Assembly (NCBI GenBank): GCA_050014595.1
Contig: JBEKDA010000019.1
Coordinates: forward strand, 1 to 64,000
DNA from: PALSA-129 sp050014595
Lineage (GTDB): Bacteria; Acidobacteriota; Terriglobia; Bryobacterales; Bryobacteraceae
Length of the DNA: 64,000 nucleotides
Direction: 5' to 3'
A model generated the notes under the pieces. That model ran no database searches and was not told the origin of the DNA. It saw nothing but the letters and a program-made list of their open reading frames with translations. Made by a program: the position numbers and the translations under genes. Shown piece by piece: positions 23,616 to 31,578 of the stretch. Numbering within the stretch: position 1 is the stretch's first letter; the number at the start of each line of letters is the position of its first letter.

Positions 23616-24353
23616 TTAGAGTTGCTTTATTATTCCCTTCGCTTCCTTCCACTTCGGAAACTTCTTCTCCGCTTCCCTGAACTCTTTCGTGTGTACCCTC
23701 CGCCGCGCTCCACTGTGCTCTACCGGATAACGCAGGTGCAGCATCTCGTGGAACATCACGTACTCCAGCGCCAGCGCCGGCACTCCCGGACGATCTAGAA
23801 TCCGGCTGATGATGATGGCGTTGTGGGATGGGTCGAAATGGCCCAGCATGCTGCGCGACGCCCCGCGGCTCCAGCCCAGACGCGGCATCCCCATCAGCCC
23901 GTCGAAATGCTCGCGGTTGAGGCGCTCGAAAACCTCTTCCAGGTTGTGGCCGTCCCCTTGCGGTCCCGAGACGAATTTCCGCCCGCGGATCTGCCGCATC
24001 AGGTGTGCCTGCCGCCGCACGTCCCGGCGGTTGAGGTACAGCCGGTAACGGTGGGAGTGCACCCGCGCCACCGGCTTGCGGTAGAGCTTGCCGAGCAGGA
24101 TGTACGCCAGCGCTTCGGTCACCGGCGCCGGTGCTCCCGCCAGGATGTCGGAAATGCGCACCAGCAGGCGCCCGTCTTCCAGCCGGATGAAGCTGTCGGC
24201 ATTCGCGAAGCGGCAAAACTCGACGCGCATCTCCGGCACTGCCGTGCGCGGCTTCAGTTCGTGGAACACGCGGGCATAAATCTCCTCCGGCGTCTCGAAA
24301 AACAAGGAGCTCTGGAGTCCCTCGAATCCCGGACCCGCTTCTGGTTCTCCCAT
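23616..24353 (-). CDS. SprT-like zinc metalloprotease
   Basis: 245 residues. The C-terminal half has a zinc-protease motif H202-E-M-L-H206 in YVMFHEMLHLRYP, preceded by NREHFDGLMGMPRLGWS and GHFDPSHNAIIISRILD, the arrangement seen in SprT/Spartan-like and DUF45-type peptidases. A distal His in HTKEFREAEKKFPKWKEA could be the third ligand. The N-terminal 130 residues are family-specific. Soluble, probably cytoplasmic. An overlapping frame (23563-24420) is a shadow. The substrate is unknown; DNA-protein crosslink repair would be the analogy with Spartan. Confidence 0.78.
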   Translation of the reverse strand: MGEPEAGPGFEGLQSSLFFETPEEIYARVFHELKPRTAVPEMRVEFCRFANADSFIRLEDGRLLVRISDILAGAPAPVTEALAYILLGKLYRKPVARVHSHRYRLYLNRRDVRRQAHLMRQIRGRKFVSGPQGDGHNLEEVFERLNREHFDGLMGMPRLGWSRGASRSMLGHFDPSHNAIIISRILDRPGVPALALEYVMFHEMLHLRYPVEHSGARRRVHTKEFREAEKKFPKWKEAKGIIKQL

Positions 24354-24387
24354 CTTCCACTAGAGTACCGCGGCGGCAGGCTATGAG

Positions 24388-24411
24388 TTCACCGCGGAGA
24401 CGCGAAGAACC
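24388..24411. repeat. Single arm of the 'GCAGAGACGC' repeat
   Basis: GTTCACCGCGGAGACGCGAA at 24388-24407, similar to the arms of the inverted repeat at 27428-27520 (consensus TCACCGCAGAGACGC). It lies between the divergent SprT-like and fabH genes. Confidence 0.5.
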
Positions 24412-24467
24412 AACTTGCAATCCCTACACCCGGATGAGTTACCCTGAATCCTTAAGGACCAATCAAC

Positions 24468-25463
24468 TTGCTCAAGGCGAAAATCAGCGCGCTGGGGTGT
24501 TTCACGCCTCCTGGCCTGCTTACCAATAAAGATCTCGAAAAACTCGTGGAGACCAACGACCAGTGGATCCTCGATCGAACCGGAATCCGGGAGCGGCACA
24601 TCGCCGATCCCGGAATGGCGACTTCGGATATGGCTATCGCCGCCGCCCAATGCGCGTTGGCCCAGCGCGGCATTGACGCCTCGGAAATCGACGCCATCAT
24701 CGTCTGCACCGTCACGCCGGACCACTTCTTCCCGGCCACCGCCTGTCTGGTGCAGCACGCCCTCGGATCGAAACATGCCTGGGGATTCGACCTCATCGCC
24801 GCCTGCTCCAGCTTTGTCTACGGCACCACCGTGGGCGCGCACCTGGTGGGCGCCGGGACCCACAAGAAGGTTCTCGTGATCGGCGCCGATACCATGAGCC
24901 GCATTATCGATTACACCGACCGCGCCACCTGCGTGCTGTTCGGCGACGGCGCCGGCGCCGTATTGATCGAGCCCCCCGAAGCCGGCGAGGAAAACCTGGG
25001 CTTCATCGACTTTCTGGGCGAGATCGATGGCGCCGGCGGTGACTTCCTCAAAATGCCGGCCGGCGGCAGCCGCTTGCCCGCCTCCCACGAGACCGTCGAC
25101 AAGCGCCAACACTACGTTCACCAGGATGGCGGCCAGGTTTTCAAATATGCCGTCCGCAAGATGTACGAAACCTGCCGCGACCTGCTGCGGCGCAACGGCC
25201 TCACCGGCGACGATGTAGCGGTGCTGATTCCGCACCAGGCCAACAAGCGCATCATCACGGCCGCCGGCGACCGCCTGGGCATTGCCCCGGAAAAGGTGCT
25301 GATCAATATCGAACGGTACGGCAACACCACCGCCGGCACCATTCCTCTGGCTACTCGCGACGCCATCCAGGAAGGCCGCCTCAAGAGGGGTGACCTGGCG
25401 CTCCTGGCCGCCGTGGGCGCCGGCTACACCGTCGGTGCCAGCCTCTGGCGCTGGGCGTACTGA
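24468..25463 (+). CDS. fabH: Beta-ketoacyl-ACP synthase III
   Basis: 331 residues from a TTG (24468) with AAGGA 8 nt upstream. Condenses acetyl-CoA with malonyl-ACP to start fatty-acid synthesis. Catalytic triad: Cys113 in DLIAACSSFVYG, His in PHQANKRI and Asn in NIERYGNTTAGT. DRTGIRERH near the N-terminus is the CoA-binding segment. No other fab gene is adjacent, so a role in a specialised pathway cannot be excluded. Confidence 0.95.
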   Translation: MLKAKISALGCFTPPGLLTNKDLEKLVETNDQWILDRTGIRERHIADPGMATSDMAIAAAQCALAQRGIDASEIDAIIVCTVTPDHFFPATACLVQHALGSKHAWGFDLIAACSSFVYGTTVGAHLVGAGTHKKVLVIGADTMSRIIDYTDRATCVLFGDGAGAVLIEPPEAGEENLGFIDFLGEIDGAGGDFLKMPAGGSRLPASHETVDKRQHYVHQDGGQVFKYAVRKMYETCRDLLRRNGLTGDDVAVLIPHQANKRIITAAGDRLGIAPEKVLINIERYGNTTAGTIPLATRDAIQEGRLKRGDLALLAAVGAGYTVGASLWRWAY

Positions 25464-25517
25464 GGTCGCCTGCGGCGACAACATCGACAAGAGCGGTCGA
25501 TGTTGAGAAGACAGAAG

Positions 25518-26921
25518 TCAGAAGTCAGAATCCCCGCGCAGCCCCTGCTCCCTGATCCGCACTCCCACTTCTTTGTCGGCCGGTACTTCCACCGCCAGGA
25601 TGCCCGCGCGGTCCGAATCCGCCTCGTACATTTCTTCATCGTCGACTTCCACCTGATACGTGTGGCCGGGATCGAGGCCCACCAGGTAGACGGCGCCGCC
25701 CGGGTTCACCGTCACGCGGAACTTCCGCGAGGTGCGGGCAAAGCACACCGCTGCCGGTCCCAGCAGCACCGGCCCGGGCGCGCGAGCCCCGTCGACGGCC
25801 CTCACGTGGCCGTCTTCGAAGACCTGCATCACGCCCCGGAAAAAGCCGAACCAGGTCGCGGAATCCTCCCAACTCGAGCGCGCGAACAATTCGCTGGAGC
25901 CGGCGCCGTGCCAGGCCAGCGGCGCGTGGTAGTAGCTCAGACCGGGCTGATAAGGGTTGGCCCACAGGAACTCGTACGGCGTGGCGAAAGTGCTGCGCAT
26001 CAGAAAGCGATCGTGCATCAGCCAGCCCTGCAACATCTGGCTCTCCAGGGCGTTGGTGTCGAACGCCACCATGGCCATGTCGGCGGCGCGCGAAACCGCC
26101 GCCAGGCGCAAGTCGGGCTCGCCGATCTGCGGCTCCGCGCCAATGTAGTAATCGTTCTCCGGCGCCGGGAACACCGCCGGATAGTAGCTGAGCAGGTGCG
26201 CCATGGGATAATCCTTGAAAAACGCCCGCGCCGATTCGCGCAGATCGAGGTTGGTGTTGTCGCGAATCACGTGCAGCAGTTCGTAAAGAGCGTAGGCATC
26301 GTCGCGCGGGATGATTTCGCGGCCGGCCGTGAGCGCCGGCGCCATCCGGCCTTCCCACCAGCCGTGAACCGCGCGCTCGAGTTCGCGCCGCGGCGCATCC
26401 GGCACGTGATCGAACAGCGCCACCGCCGCCAGCACACGCGACCGCACCGCCGGAACGCTCTCATCGGAAGCCGTCTGCGTCATTCCCTTGACCATCCGCG
26501 CGGTCAGGTCGCGCTTCTGCGCTTCGCTGAGCAGATCCTGGCACCAGTCGAACACCAGGGCTTGTTGGCGCAGATCGGCGCCCGCGCCAAGAGCCCAGGC
26601 GATGGCCGCGCGCCCCGCATCGGCGTCCTCCGCCACCTGGTAGTAGAGGGCTTGTGCCAGGCCCGGCTCCGGCATGGGCGCGTGGCCCGCCATCAGCGTG
26701 AAGAACTGCTGCCACCGCATCGAAGTCCGCTCGCGTTCGCGCCGCAGCAGCCGCAGCCGGGCCGGGCGCAGCAACAGGCGGGGATGTTCGGTCGAGACCA
26801 CCACGGGCTCGCTGGAGACGGGCGTCCGGACGGCTGCTGGTGTCTGGGCCGCCGCCACCGCCGCGCACCACAGCGCAACACCGATGCCCAGTCTTCTTCT
26901 CATCTGTTTTGATTGTGTCAT
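25518..26921 (-). CDS. Exported protein resembling heparinase II/III-type lyases
   Basis: 467 residues from the ATG at 26921 (MTQSKQMRRRLGIGVALW...); 26942 is an in-frame alternative. Signal peptide (RRRLGIGVALWCAAVAAAQT) then STEHPRLLLRPARLRLLRRE, an opening typical of heparinase II/III and related (alpha/alpha)-toroid lyases ('HPRLLf...l..Lr'). The middle is alpha-helical. The C-terminus is beta-rich (VNPGGAVYLVGLDPGHTYQV), like an immunoglobulin/fibronectin-type end. No catalytic Tyr/His set can be assigned by eye. Likely periplasmic, polysaccharide-related. Confidence 0.55.
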   Translation of the reverse strand: MTQSKQMRRRLGIGVALWCAAVAAAQTPAAVRTPVSSEPVVVSTEHPRLLLRPARLRLLRRERERTSMRWQQFFTLMAGHAPMPEPGLAQALYYQVAEDADAGRAAIAWALGAGADLRQQALVFDWCQDLLSEAQKRDLTARMVKGMTQTASDESVPAVRSRVLAAVALFDHVPDAPRRELERAVHGWWEGRMAPALTAGREIIPRDDAYALYELLHVIRDNTNLDLRESARAFFKDYPMAHLLSYYPAVFPAPENDYYIGAEPQIGEPDLRLAAVSRAADMAMVAFDTNALESQMLQGWLMHDRFLMRSTFATPYEFLWANPYQPGLSYYHAPLAWHGAGSSELFARSSWEDSATWFGFFRGVMQVFEDGHVRAVDGARAPGPVLLGPAAVCFARTSRKFRVTVNPGGAVYLVGLDPGHTYQVEVDDEEMYEADSDRAGILAVEVPADKEVGVRIREQGLRGDSDF

Positions 26922-27005
26922 AGCGACACACTGCCCGCCCATCCTTCCCCACGCCGGCGCCCCGCCTCTTCTGCAAAATACTGGAATTAAATCGTTCTAA
27001 AAAGA

Positions 27006-27034
27006 TTGACACATGGAGGTCTGATTGCTATTTA
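27006..27034 (+). promoter_or_regulatory. Promoter for the candidate structured RNA
   Basis: TTGACA (27006-27011), 17-bp spacer and TATTTA (27029-27034), preceded by an extended -10 TG at 27026-27027. Transcription would start near 27041. No protein start codon with a ribosome site follows. Confidence 0.55.
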
Positions 27035-27040
27035 TAGAGC

Positions 27041-27197
27041 TGAATTGGCGAAGTAACCTCTCAAAACCTGCCCTCTGCTGCAACCGGCAGGCGGACGAAA
27101 AGTGAGCCGAAGAAGACAGCGTGCTTGCGGGAGCCGATGTTTGCAATAGTTTTAGCTCACTGTTCTCCCCTTGATAGTTGCTGCAGAGGGGTTTTTT
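27041..27197 (+). ncRNA. Candidate structured small RNA, 6S-like architecture, with intrinsic terminator
   Basis: About 155 nt with no plausible coding frame in an otherwise gene-free 640-bp gap. CCCTCTGCTGCAA (27071-27083) pairs with TTGCTGCAGAGGG (27178-27190) over 13 positions with one mismatch. The stem extends outward as AAAACC against GGTTTT and is followed by a T-run (27192-27197), the hallmark of a terminator. Inside, AGTGAGC (27101-27107) pairs with GCTCACT (27155-27161). A long closing stem, internal bubble and inner stem at this size is how 6S RNA is built, and GAGCCGATGTTT (27131-27142) resembles a segment of E. coli 6S RNA. The resemblance is weak and family membership is inference. 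Confidence 0.5.
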
Positions 27198-27427
27198 GCC
27201 GAATGGTTTCGATCTCTCCGGGGGATCACTGGTAGCGGAGTTTGTCTGGTGTTTTCTGGTGTGGGAAAGAGGACGCGGACCTGGCCAGGAATCAACCGAT
27301 TTTAGTTTCGATCAGATAGCCCGACGCCGGATCCCAGCCCAAACCTGGGCGAGCCGCATCGGATTGAGTCCCGAAGGTCTGGGGGCCGGTCCGGTGCGGT
27401 TTTTCTTTGTCGCCGGCCGTTATTTTT

Positions 27428-27520
27428 ACCGCAGAGACGCAGAGACGCGGAGAAAGCAGAGGAATGAATGAGCCCTTCGTTTCTCCTGGTCTTCTCCGCG
27501 CCTCAGCGTCTCTGCGGTGA
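27428..27520. repeat. Inverted repeat with 'GCAGAGACGC' arms
   Basis: Left arm ACCGCAGAGACGCAGAGACG (27428-27447, continuing CGGAGAA) and right arm TTCTCCGCG-CCTCAGCGTC-TCTGCGGTGA (27492-27520) are near-perfect complements separated by about 37 bp. A related single arm lies at 24388. This looks like a non-autonomous hairpin element. Confidence 0.72.
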
Positions 27521-27565
27521 ACTCAGATGTACGAATGGAGACGCGACCGGCGGAAGTCGGGAGAC

Positions 27566-27859
27566 CTAATAGCTAAGGGTCCCGGTGCGCGGCGCTTCTT
27601 GCGGATTGGGCAGGTACAGAGTCTTACAGTGCTCGCAACGGTAAATCTCGGCGTCCTTCCCGTATTTTTGTTTGACCTCGCCGCCGAAGAAATACCAGCG
27701 CTTCAAGTGGCCGGCGCAGAGTTTCCCCTTTTCGTCTTTTTCGCTGCAAGCGCGCATCCGCGGCGCCCGCCGCTTCACCTTGGTGCCGTCGCTGAGTGTG
27801 CCGACCAGTTCGGCCACCGGCATGGGTTGGTCCGATGCCGCGTATTTCGGGTTCGCCAT
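27566..27859 (-). CDS. Zinc-ribbon-like conserved protein
   Basis: 97 residues. CSEKDEKGKLCAGHLKRW and YRCEHCKTLYLP supply two cysteine pairs likely to bind one zinc, and the segment between is aromatic (YFFGGEVKQKYGKDAEIY). The small size and basic charge (VKRRAPRMRA) suggest nucleic-acid or ribosome association, but that is inference. It is divergent from mdh, whose promoter falls in the 91-bp gap. Confidence 0.72.
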   Translation of the reverse strand: MANPKYAASDQPMPVAELVGTLSDGTKVKRRAPRMRACSEKDEKGKLCAGHLKRWYFFGGEVKQKYGKDAEIYRCEHCKTLYLPNPQEAPRTGTLSY

Positions 27860-27908
27860 ATCAGAAGCACGAGTATATCAGGTGGCCCGTGGCGCCGGCG
27901 CGCCAAGC

Positions 27909-27914
27909 TATAAT
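27909..27914 (+). promoter_or_regulatory. mdh -10 box TATAAT
   Basis: Perfect TATAAT 36 nt upstream of the mdh TTG start; no convincing -35 at 16-18 bp spacing. The resulting leader of about 30 nt contains the AAGGAG ribosome site. Confidence 0.55.
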
Positions 27915-27950
27915 CGGGTTTCCTATTTCCCCGAAGAAGGAGTCTCTGCC

Positions 27951-28880
27951 TTGCGAAAAAAAGTCACGGTCGTCGGCGCCGGAAATGTCGGCGCCAATTG
28001 TGCGTTGCGAATTGCCGATAAGGAACTCGCCGATGTGGTCCTGGTGGACGTGGTCGAAGGCGTCCCCCAGGGTAAGGGGCTCGACCTGCTCCAATCCGGT
28101 CCCGTCCAGGGGTACGATGTGGCTGTGGTGGGCTCCAACACCTATGAGCTCACGGCGGACTCCGATCTTGCCATCATCACCGCGGGCTTCCCGCGCAAGC
28201 CCGGAATGAGCCGCGACGATTTGCTGGCCGCCAACTACGACATTATCCGCGACGCCACCGAAAACGTGGCCAAGCATTCGCCCAACTGCATCATCATCGT
28301 GGTCACCAATCCGCTCGACGCCATGACCCAGGCGGCCTTGTGGGTTTCGAAGTTCCCCAAGCACCGCGTCGTCGGCATGGCCGGCGTGCTGGACAGCGCC
28401 CGCTTCCGCACCTTCGTCGCGCAGGCGCTCAACGTCTCGGTGGAAAACGTCACCGCCGTAGTGCTGGGCGGCCACGGCGATACCATGGTGCCGCTGGTGC
28501 GCTTGAGCAGCGTCTCCGGAATCCCGCTCACCGAGTTGATGGACCAGGCGGCGATCGACGCGATCGTCACCCGCACCCGCAACGGCGGCGCCGAAATCGT
28601 CAAGTATCTGAAGACCGGCAGCGCCTACTATGCCCCCTCGGCCGCGGCCCTAGAGATGGCCGAGTCCATCCTCAAGGACAAGAAAAAAGTGCTGCCCTGC
28701 GCCGCCTATCTGGAAGGCGAGTACGGCATTAACGGCCTCTACGTGGGCGTTCCGGTCAAGCTGGGCGCCGCGGGCGTCGAAAAGATTTACGAAATCAAGC
28801 TCACCCCCGAAGAGCAGGCCATGTTGAACAAGAGCGCCGCCGCCGTGCAGGAATTGATCGACGTGCTGAAGAAGAAGTAG
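27951..28880 (+). CDS. mdh: Malate dehydrogenase (lactate/malate dehydrogenase family)
   Basis: 309 residues from a TTG with AAGGAG 8 nt upstream. Oxidises malate to oxaloacetate with NAD+ in the citric acid cycle. VVGAGNVGANCA is the Rossmann motif and VVLVDVVEGVPQGKGLDL holds the Asp selecting NAD. ITAGFPRKPGMSRDDLL carries the substrate loop with Arg pairs (PRKPGMSRDD) typical of malate rather than lactate specificity. VTNPLDAMT and GGHGDTMVPL (catalytic His) complete it. The long upstream frame from 27672 is overlap with the divergent gene. Confidence 0.95.
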   Translation: MRKKVTVVGAGNVGANCALRIADKELADVVLVDVVEGVPQGKGLDLLQSGPVQGYDVAVVGSNTYELTADSDLAIITAGFPRKPGMSRDDLLAANYDIIRDATENVAKHSPNCIIIVVTNPLDAMTQAALWVSKFPKHRVVGMAGVLDSARFRTFVAQALNVSVENVTAVVLGGHGDTMVPLVRLSSVSGIPLTELMDQAAIDAIVTRTRNGGAEIVKYLKTGSAYYAPSAAALEMAESILKDKKKVLPCAAYLEGEYGINGLYVGVPVKLGAAGVEKIYEIKLTPEEQAMLNKSAAAVQELIDVLKKK

Positions 28881-28886
28881 CGGACC

Positions 28887-28916
28887 ACTGGTAGCGCCGG
28901 CGGTCTTGCCGCCGGT
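28887..28916. repeat. REP element, left arm flanking the RAYT remnant
   Basis: ACTGGTAGCGCCGGCGGTCT followed by TGCCGCCGGT, 30 bp, starting 6 bp after the mdh stop. An exact inverted copy occurs at 29159-29188. Core stem GCGCCGGCGG/CCGCCGG. It may also act as mdh 3'-end structure. Confidence 0.8.
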
Positions 28917-28923
28917 TCTCTCC

Positions 28924-29156
28924 TGGATTATGTACTGGTATAGAAGACTGCCCCATTGGGTTCTGGAGAATTCCAACGTCTTCGTCGCCTGGCGGTTAGC
29001 CGGCTGGAAGCCTCCGCCTGCTCCTGCCACGGGACCGCGCTGGTTAAGCCAGCCGCGAATTGCGGCCATCTTCGTCGAAGCCCTGCTGAGGACAACCCGG
29101 TGAGAAGCGGCCTGGCAGCGTGTCCCGAAGAGTGGCGATGGTCAAGCGCATACAAG
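28924..29156 (+). pseudogene. Decayed REP-associated tyrosine transposase (RAYT)
   Basis: The first part reads MYWYRRLPHWVLENSNVFVA then WRLAGWKP and GPRWLSQPRIAAIF, matching the N-terminus of RAYT (TnpA_REP) proteins ('RRLPHW....FvTWRLaG..P', 'GPrWL.d.RIa'). In a different frame (29088-29156) it reads EDNPVRSGLAACPEEWRWSS, the conserved C-terminal 'NPV.aGL...peeW.WSS' of the same family. The catalytic His-x-His (in 'MPNHVH') and Tyr region in between is missing and the two halves are frameshifted, so it cannot be active. Perfect inverted REPs flank it on both sides, as expected for the transposase that spreads them. Confidence 0.72.
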
Positions 29157-29158
29157 GC

Positions 29159-29188
29159 ACCGGCGGCAAGACCGCCGGCGCTACCAGT
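29159..29188. repeat. REP element, right arm flanking the RAYT remnant
   Basis: Exact reverse complement of 28887-28916 (ACCGGCGGCAAGACCGCCGG then CGCTACCAGT). It ends 11 bp before the stop codon of the ABC permease gene, so it may shape the 3' end of that mRNA. Confidence 0.8.
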
Positions 29189-29199
29189 TGGTCTTCCGG

Positions 29200-30831
29200 C
29201 TACGTCTCCACCGGCCCGCCCTCGCGGCAGAGCTCCTGCAAAATGTTCTGCCGCTGCGCCGCCGCCGTCTCGACCGCCGACTCCATCCCCAGCCAGTACA
29301 CCATGCCGCCGATCGCCGCGGCTGCCGCCAGCACCGCGAGGAACGCCGTCTCGCTGCCGAGTGCCCAGCGCGCCACGTAGGCCAGGATCACCGGCAGCAA
29401 CAACAGCGGGTACAGCAGCATCACCAGCACCTGCCCCCGGTTGCCCCCGCCGCCGCCGCGCCCCACGCGTTCCGGGCTCAGTGCCCGCGGATACCGCACC
29501 GAACTGATGTTGCCCGCCGCCATCAGGTACATCGCGCAGATGGTCACCACCACCAGCGTCTCCGCCAACTGCCCCGGCGCGAAACTCATCCGCAATGCCA
29601 GCGTGATGCCGGCCAGCACCAGGGTCTCCAGATACACGAAGAACAGGCAGGCGATATTCTTCCCCAGCAGCACTCGCCAGAGCGGCTGCGGCGCCGCGAA
29701 GTAGAACAGGGCCGCCGAGCGATCCAGTCCGAAACAGTTCCAGTAAGTCACCTGGCCGATCAACGTCATGGCGTACACGCACACCAGCGTCAGGAAATTC
29801 CCCGAGAAGCCGCCGCCGTGCGCGGCGTTCCGCGTCGGAAGCCACACCATCAACCCAAACGAAAAACCCATCACGAAGACCATGCGGAAACGCGCCGACC
29901 GCGCCAGCGTGCGCAGCTCTTTTTCGACGATGGCCGCCAGCGGGTCGCGCCACAGCAGCGCCGGAATGCGATACAGCGCGCCCCTCCAGAACTGCGCGCG
30001 CCCCGCCGCCGGCTTGAGCGAAGTGGCCTGCGCGGCCAGCGCGTCGTAGCGCAGGTTGCGCTCGAATTGACTGCGGCCGAACCAGCCGGCCACCAGCGTC
30101 CAGGCGCACAGCGAAAGCCAAGCCAGCCATACGGAGCCGGCTTCCCGCTGCGCTGGAAGAAACGCCGCTGGAAGAAACGCCCGCGCCCCCGCGCTCCACG
30201 GCGTTCCGAACGCGCCCACGCTCGCGCCGGCGGCGTGCAACCATTTGGGCTTGACCCCCGACATCATCAACAGCCGCGGCCCCATCCACAGCATGGCCAT
30301 CACCAGCGCCACCAGTTCCCGCACCTTTCTCTTCGATAGCAGCCGCTCCAGCAGGCTCCGCGTGCCCGAAGCCAGCAAAAGGTTGAACGCCACAAACAAC
30401 AGCGTCGCGCCCGCCACCCGCGGCAGCGCCTGCCACCCGCCCGCCGCCCGGTTGGCGAGCAACCCCAGCGCTCCCCCCGCCAACACCATCACCATCTCCA
30501 GTCCCGTGATGAGCCGCAGCAACACCTCCACCAGGAACAGCTCCTGGTGTGGAATCGGATACAGCAGCAGCTTGCGCAGGTCCAGCGCCGAGCCCATGCT
30601 GGCGGAAAGAACCGGCATCGCCTGCCAGTAAAAACAGATGCCCACCAGCCCAATCGGCAGCGCGTACCGCAGTGTGGCTTCATCCGCGAACGCCGCGTAG
30701 AAGCCCGCCCAGCAAGCCACGAAGCACCAGAAGCCGTACCACACCACCGCCGTCAGGATGCTCACGCCCAGGTTGCGCCGCGAGCCGGGCCGCATGCTGA
30801 GCAGTTGCGCTCGCAGGATGGGAACAATCAT
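29200..30831 (-). CDS. ABC transporter membrane protein
   Basis: 543 residues from the ATG at 30831, which overlaps the ATPase stop by 4 bp; the longer frame to 30975 lies inside the ATPase gene. About 10-12 hydrophobic helices in two blocks are separated by a soluble stretch (residues about 230-310) containing RSQFERNLRYDALAAQATSL. No solute-binding protein is nearby, which points to an exporter of the ABC-2/drug or lipid type. A glycine-rich loop RVGRGGGGGNRG lies near residue 470. It is controlled with the MerR gene two steps upstream. Confidence 0.82.
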   Translation of the reverse strand: MIVPILRAQLLSMRPGSRRNLGVSILTAVVWYGFWCFVACWAGFYAAFADEATLRYALPIGLVGICFYWQAMPVLSASMGSALDLRKLLLYPIPHQELFLVEVLLRLITGLEMVMVLAGGALGLLANRAAGGWQALPRVAGATLLFVAFNLLLASGTRSLLERLLSKRKVRELVALVMAMLWMGPRLLMMSGVKPKWLHAAGASVGAFGTPWSAGARAFLPAAFLPAQREAGSVWLAWLSLCAWTLVAGWFGRSQFERNLRYDALAAQATSLKPAAGRAQFWRGALYRIPALLWRDPLAAIVEKELRTLARSARFRMVFVMGFSFGLMVWLPTRNAAHGGGFSGNFLTLVCVYAMTLIGQVTYWNCFGLDRSAALFYFAAPQPLWRVLLGKNIACLFFVYLETLVLAGITLALRMSFAPGQLAETLVVVTICAMYLMAAGNISSVRYPRALSPERVGRGGGGGNRGQVLVMLLYPLLLLPVILAYVARWALGSETAFLAVLAAAAAIGGMVYWLGMESAVETAAAQRQNILQELCREGGPVET

Positions 30832-31577
30832 AACCAGTCCAGCCGCTCCACCGGTCCCTTCGCGCCCACCAGCCGCACGAAAACATCCTCCAGCGATTCT
30901 CCACCTCGCCGCAGCTCGTCCAGCGTGCCGCTCGAGACGATCTTCCCATCGTTGATGATGGCGATGTGGTCGCACAGCCGCTCCACCACTTCCAGCACGT
31001 GCGAGGTAAGAAAAACCGTGGCGCCGCGCTTCACCTGGTCGAGCAGAATGTCCTTCATCAGCCGCGCGCCCACCGCGTCGACCCCTTCGAACGGCTCGTC
31101 CATGAGGAACAACTCCGGATGGTGAATCAGCGAAGCCGCCATGGCCACGCGCTTGCGCATGCCCTTCGAATATTCGCCGATAATCTTGCGGTCCGCCTGG
31201 AGTTGGAAAAGATCCATCAGATCGCGCGCCCGTTCCGCCGCCACCGGCCGGCTCAGGTCGTACATGCGCCCCACGAATTCCAGAAACTCCGCGCCGGTGA
31301 GCCGGTCGAACAGCAGCGATTCGTCCGGCACCAGCCCGATGCGCCGCTTGATTTCCAGGTCCTGCCCGGGCAAGCGGAAGCCCAGAATCTCCACCGTGCC
31401 GCCGTCCGAGGGAATCAATCCGGTCAGCATGCGAATGGTGGTCGATTTTCCGGCCCCGTTCGGCCCCAGGAAGCCGAAGAAAGAGCCGCGCGGCACTTCC
31501 AGATCGACGCCGTCGACCGCCGGTTTATACCCGTAGTATTTTCTCAGGTCGCGAACCAGGATCGCGGGCGACGACAT
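30828..31577 (-). CDS. ABC transporter ATP-binding protein
   Basis: 249 residues. Walker A GPNGAGKST, Q-loop region (IGLVPDESLL), signature EYSKGMRKRVAMA (an SKGM variant of LSGGQ common in ABC-2 exporters), Walker B LFLMDEPFEGVD and switch histidine TSHVLEVVE. Pairs with the membrane protein encoded next. It starts 1 bp after the MerR stop, so the three genes are one transcript. Confidence 0.94.
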   Translation of the reverse strand: MSSPAILVRDLRKYYGYKPAVDGVDLEVPRGSFFGFLGPNGAGKSTTIRMLTGLIPSDGGTVEILGFRLPGQDLEIKRRIGLVPDESLLFDRLTGAEFLEFVGRMYDLSRPVAAERARDLMDLFQLQADRKIIGEYSKGMRKRVAMAASLIHHPELFLMDEPFEGVDAVGARLMKDILLDQVKRGATVFLTSHVLEVVERLCDHIAIINDGKIVSSGTLDELRRGGESLEDVFVRLVGAKGPVERLDWL

Positions 31578-31578
31578 C

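Noticed and set aside
23563..24420. 285-codon minus-strand frame
   Set aside because: An alternative frame of the SprT-like gene; arginine/glycine-rich, whereas the 245-codon frame carries HEMLH.
27006..27200. Riboswitch for mdh or SRP/RNase P RNA
   Set aside because: Too far from mdh (more than 700 bp) with an intervening minus-strand gene; no SRP GGAAG-type apical motif and too short for RNase P.
27178..27471. 97-codon plus-strand frame after the candidate RNA
   Set aside because: It starts inside the RNA terminator stem, ends in the inverted repeat and has no ribosome site or recognisable domain.
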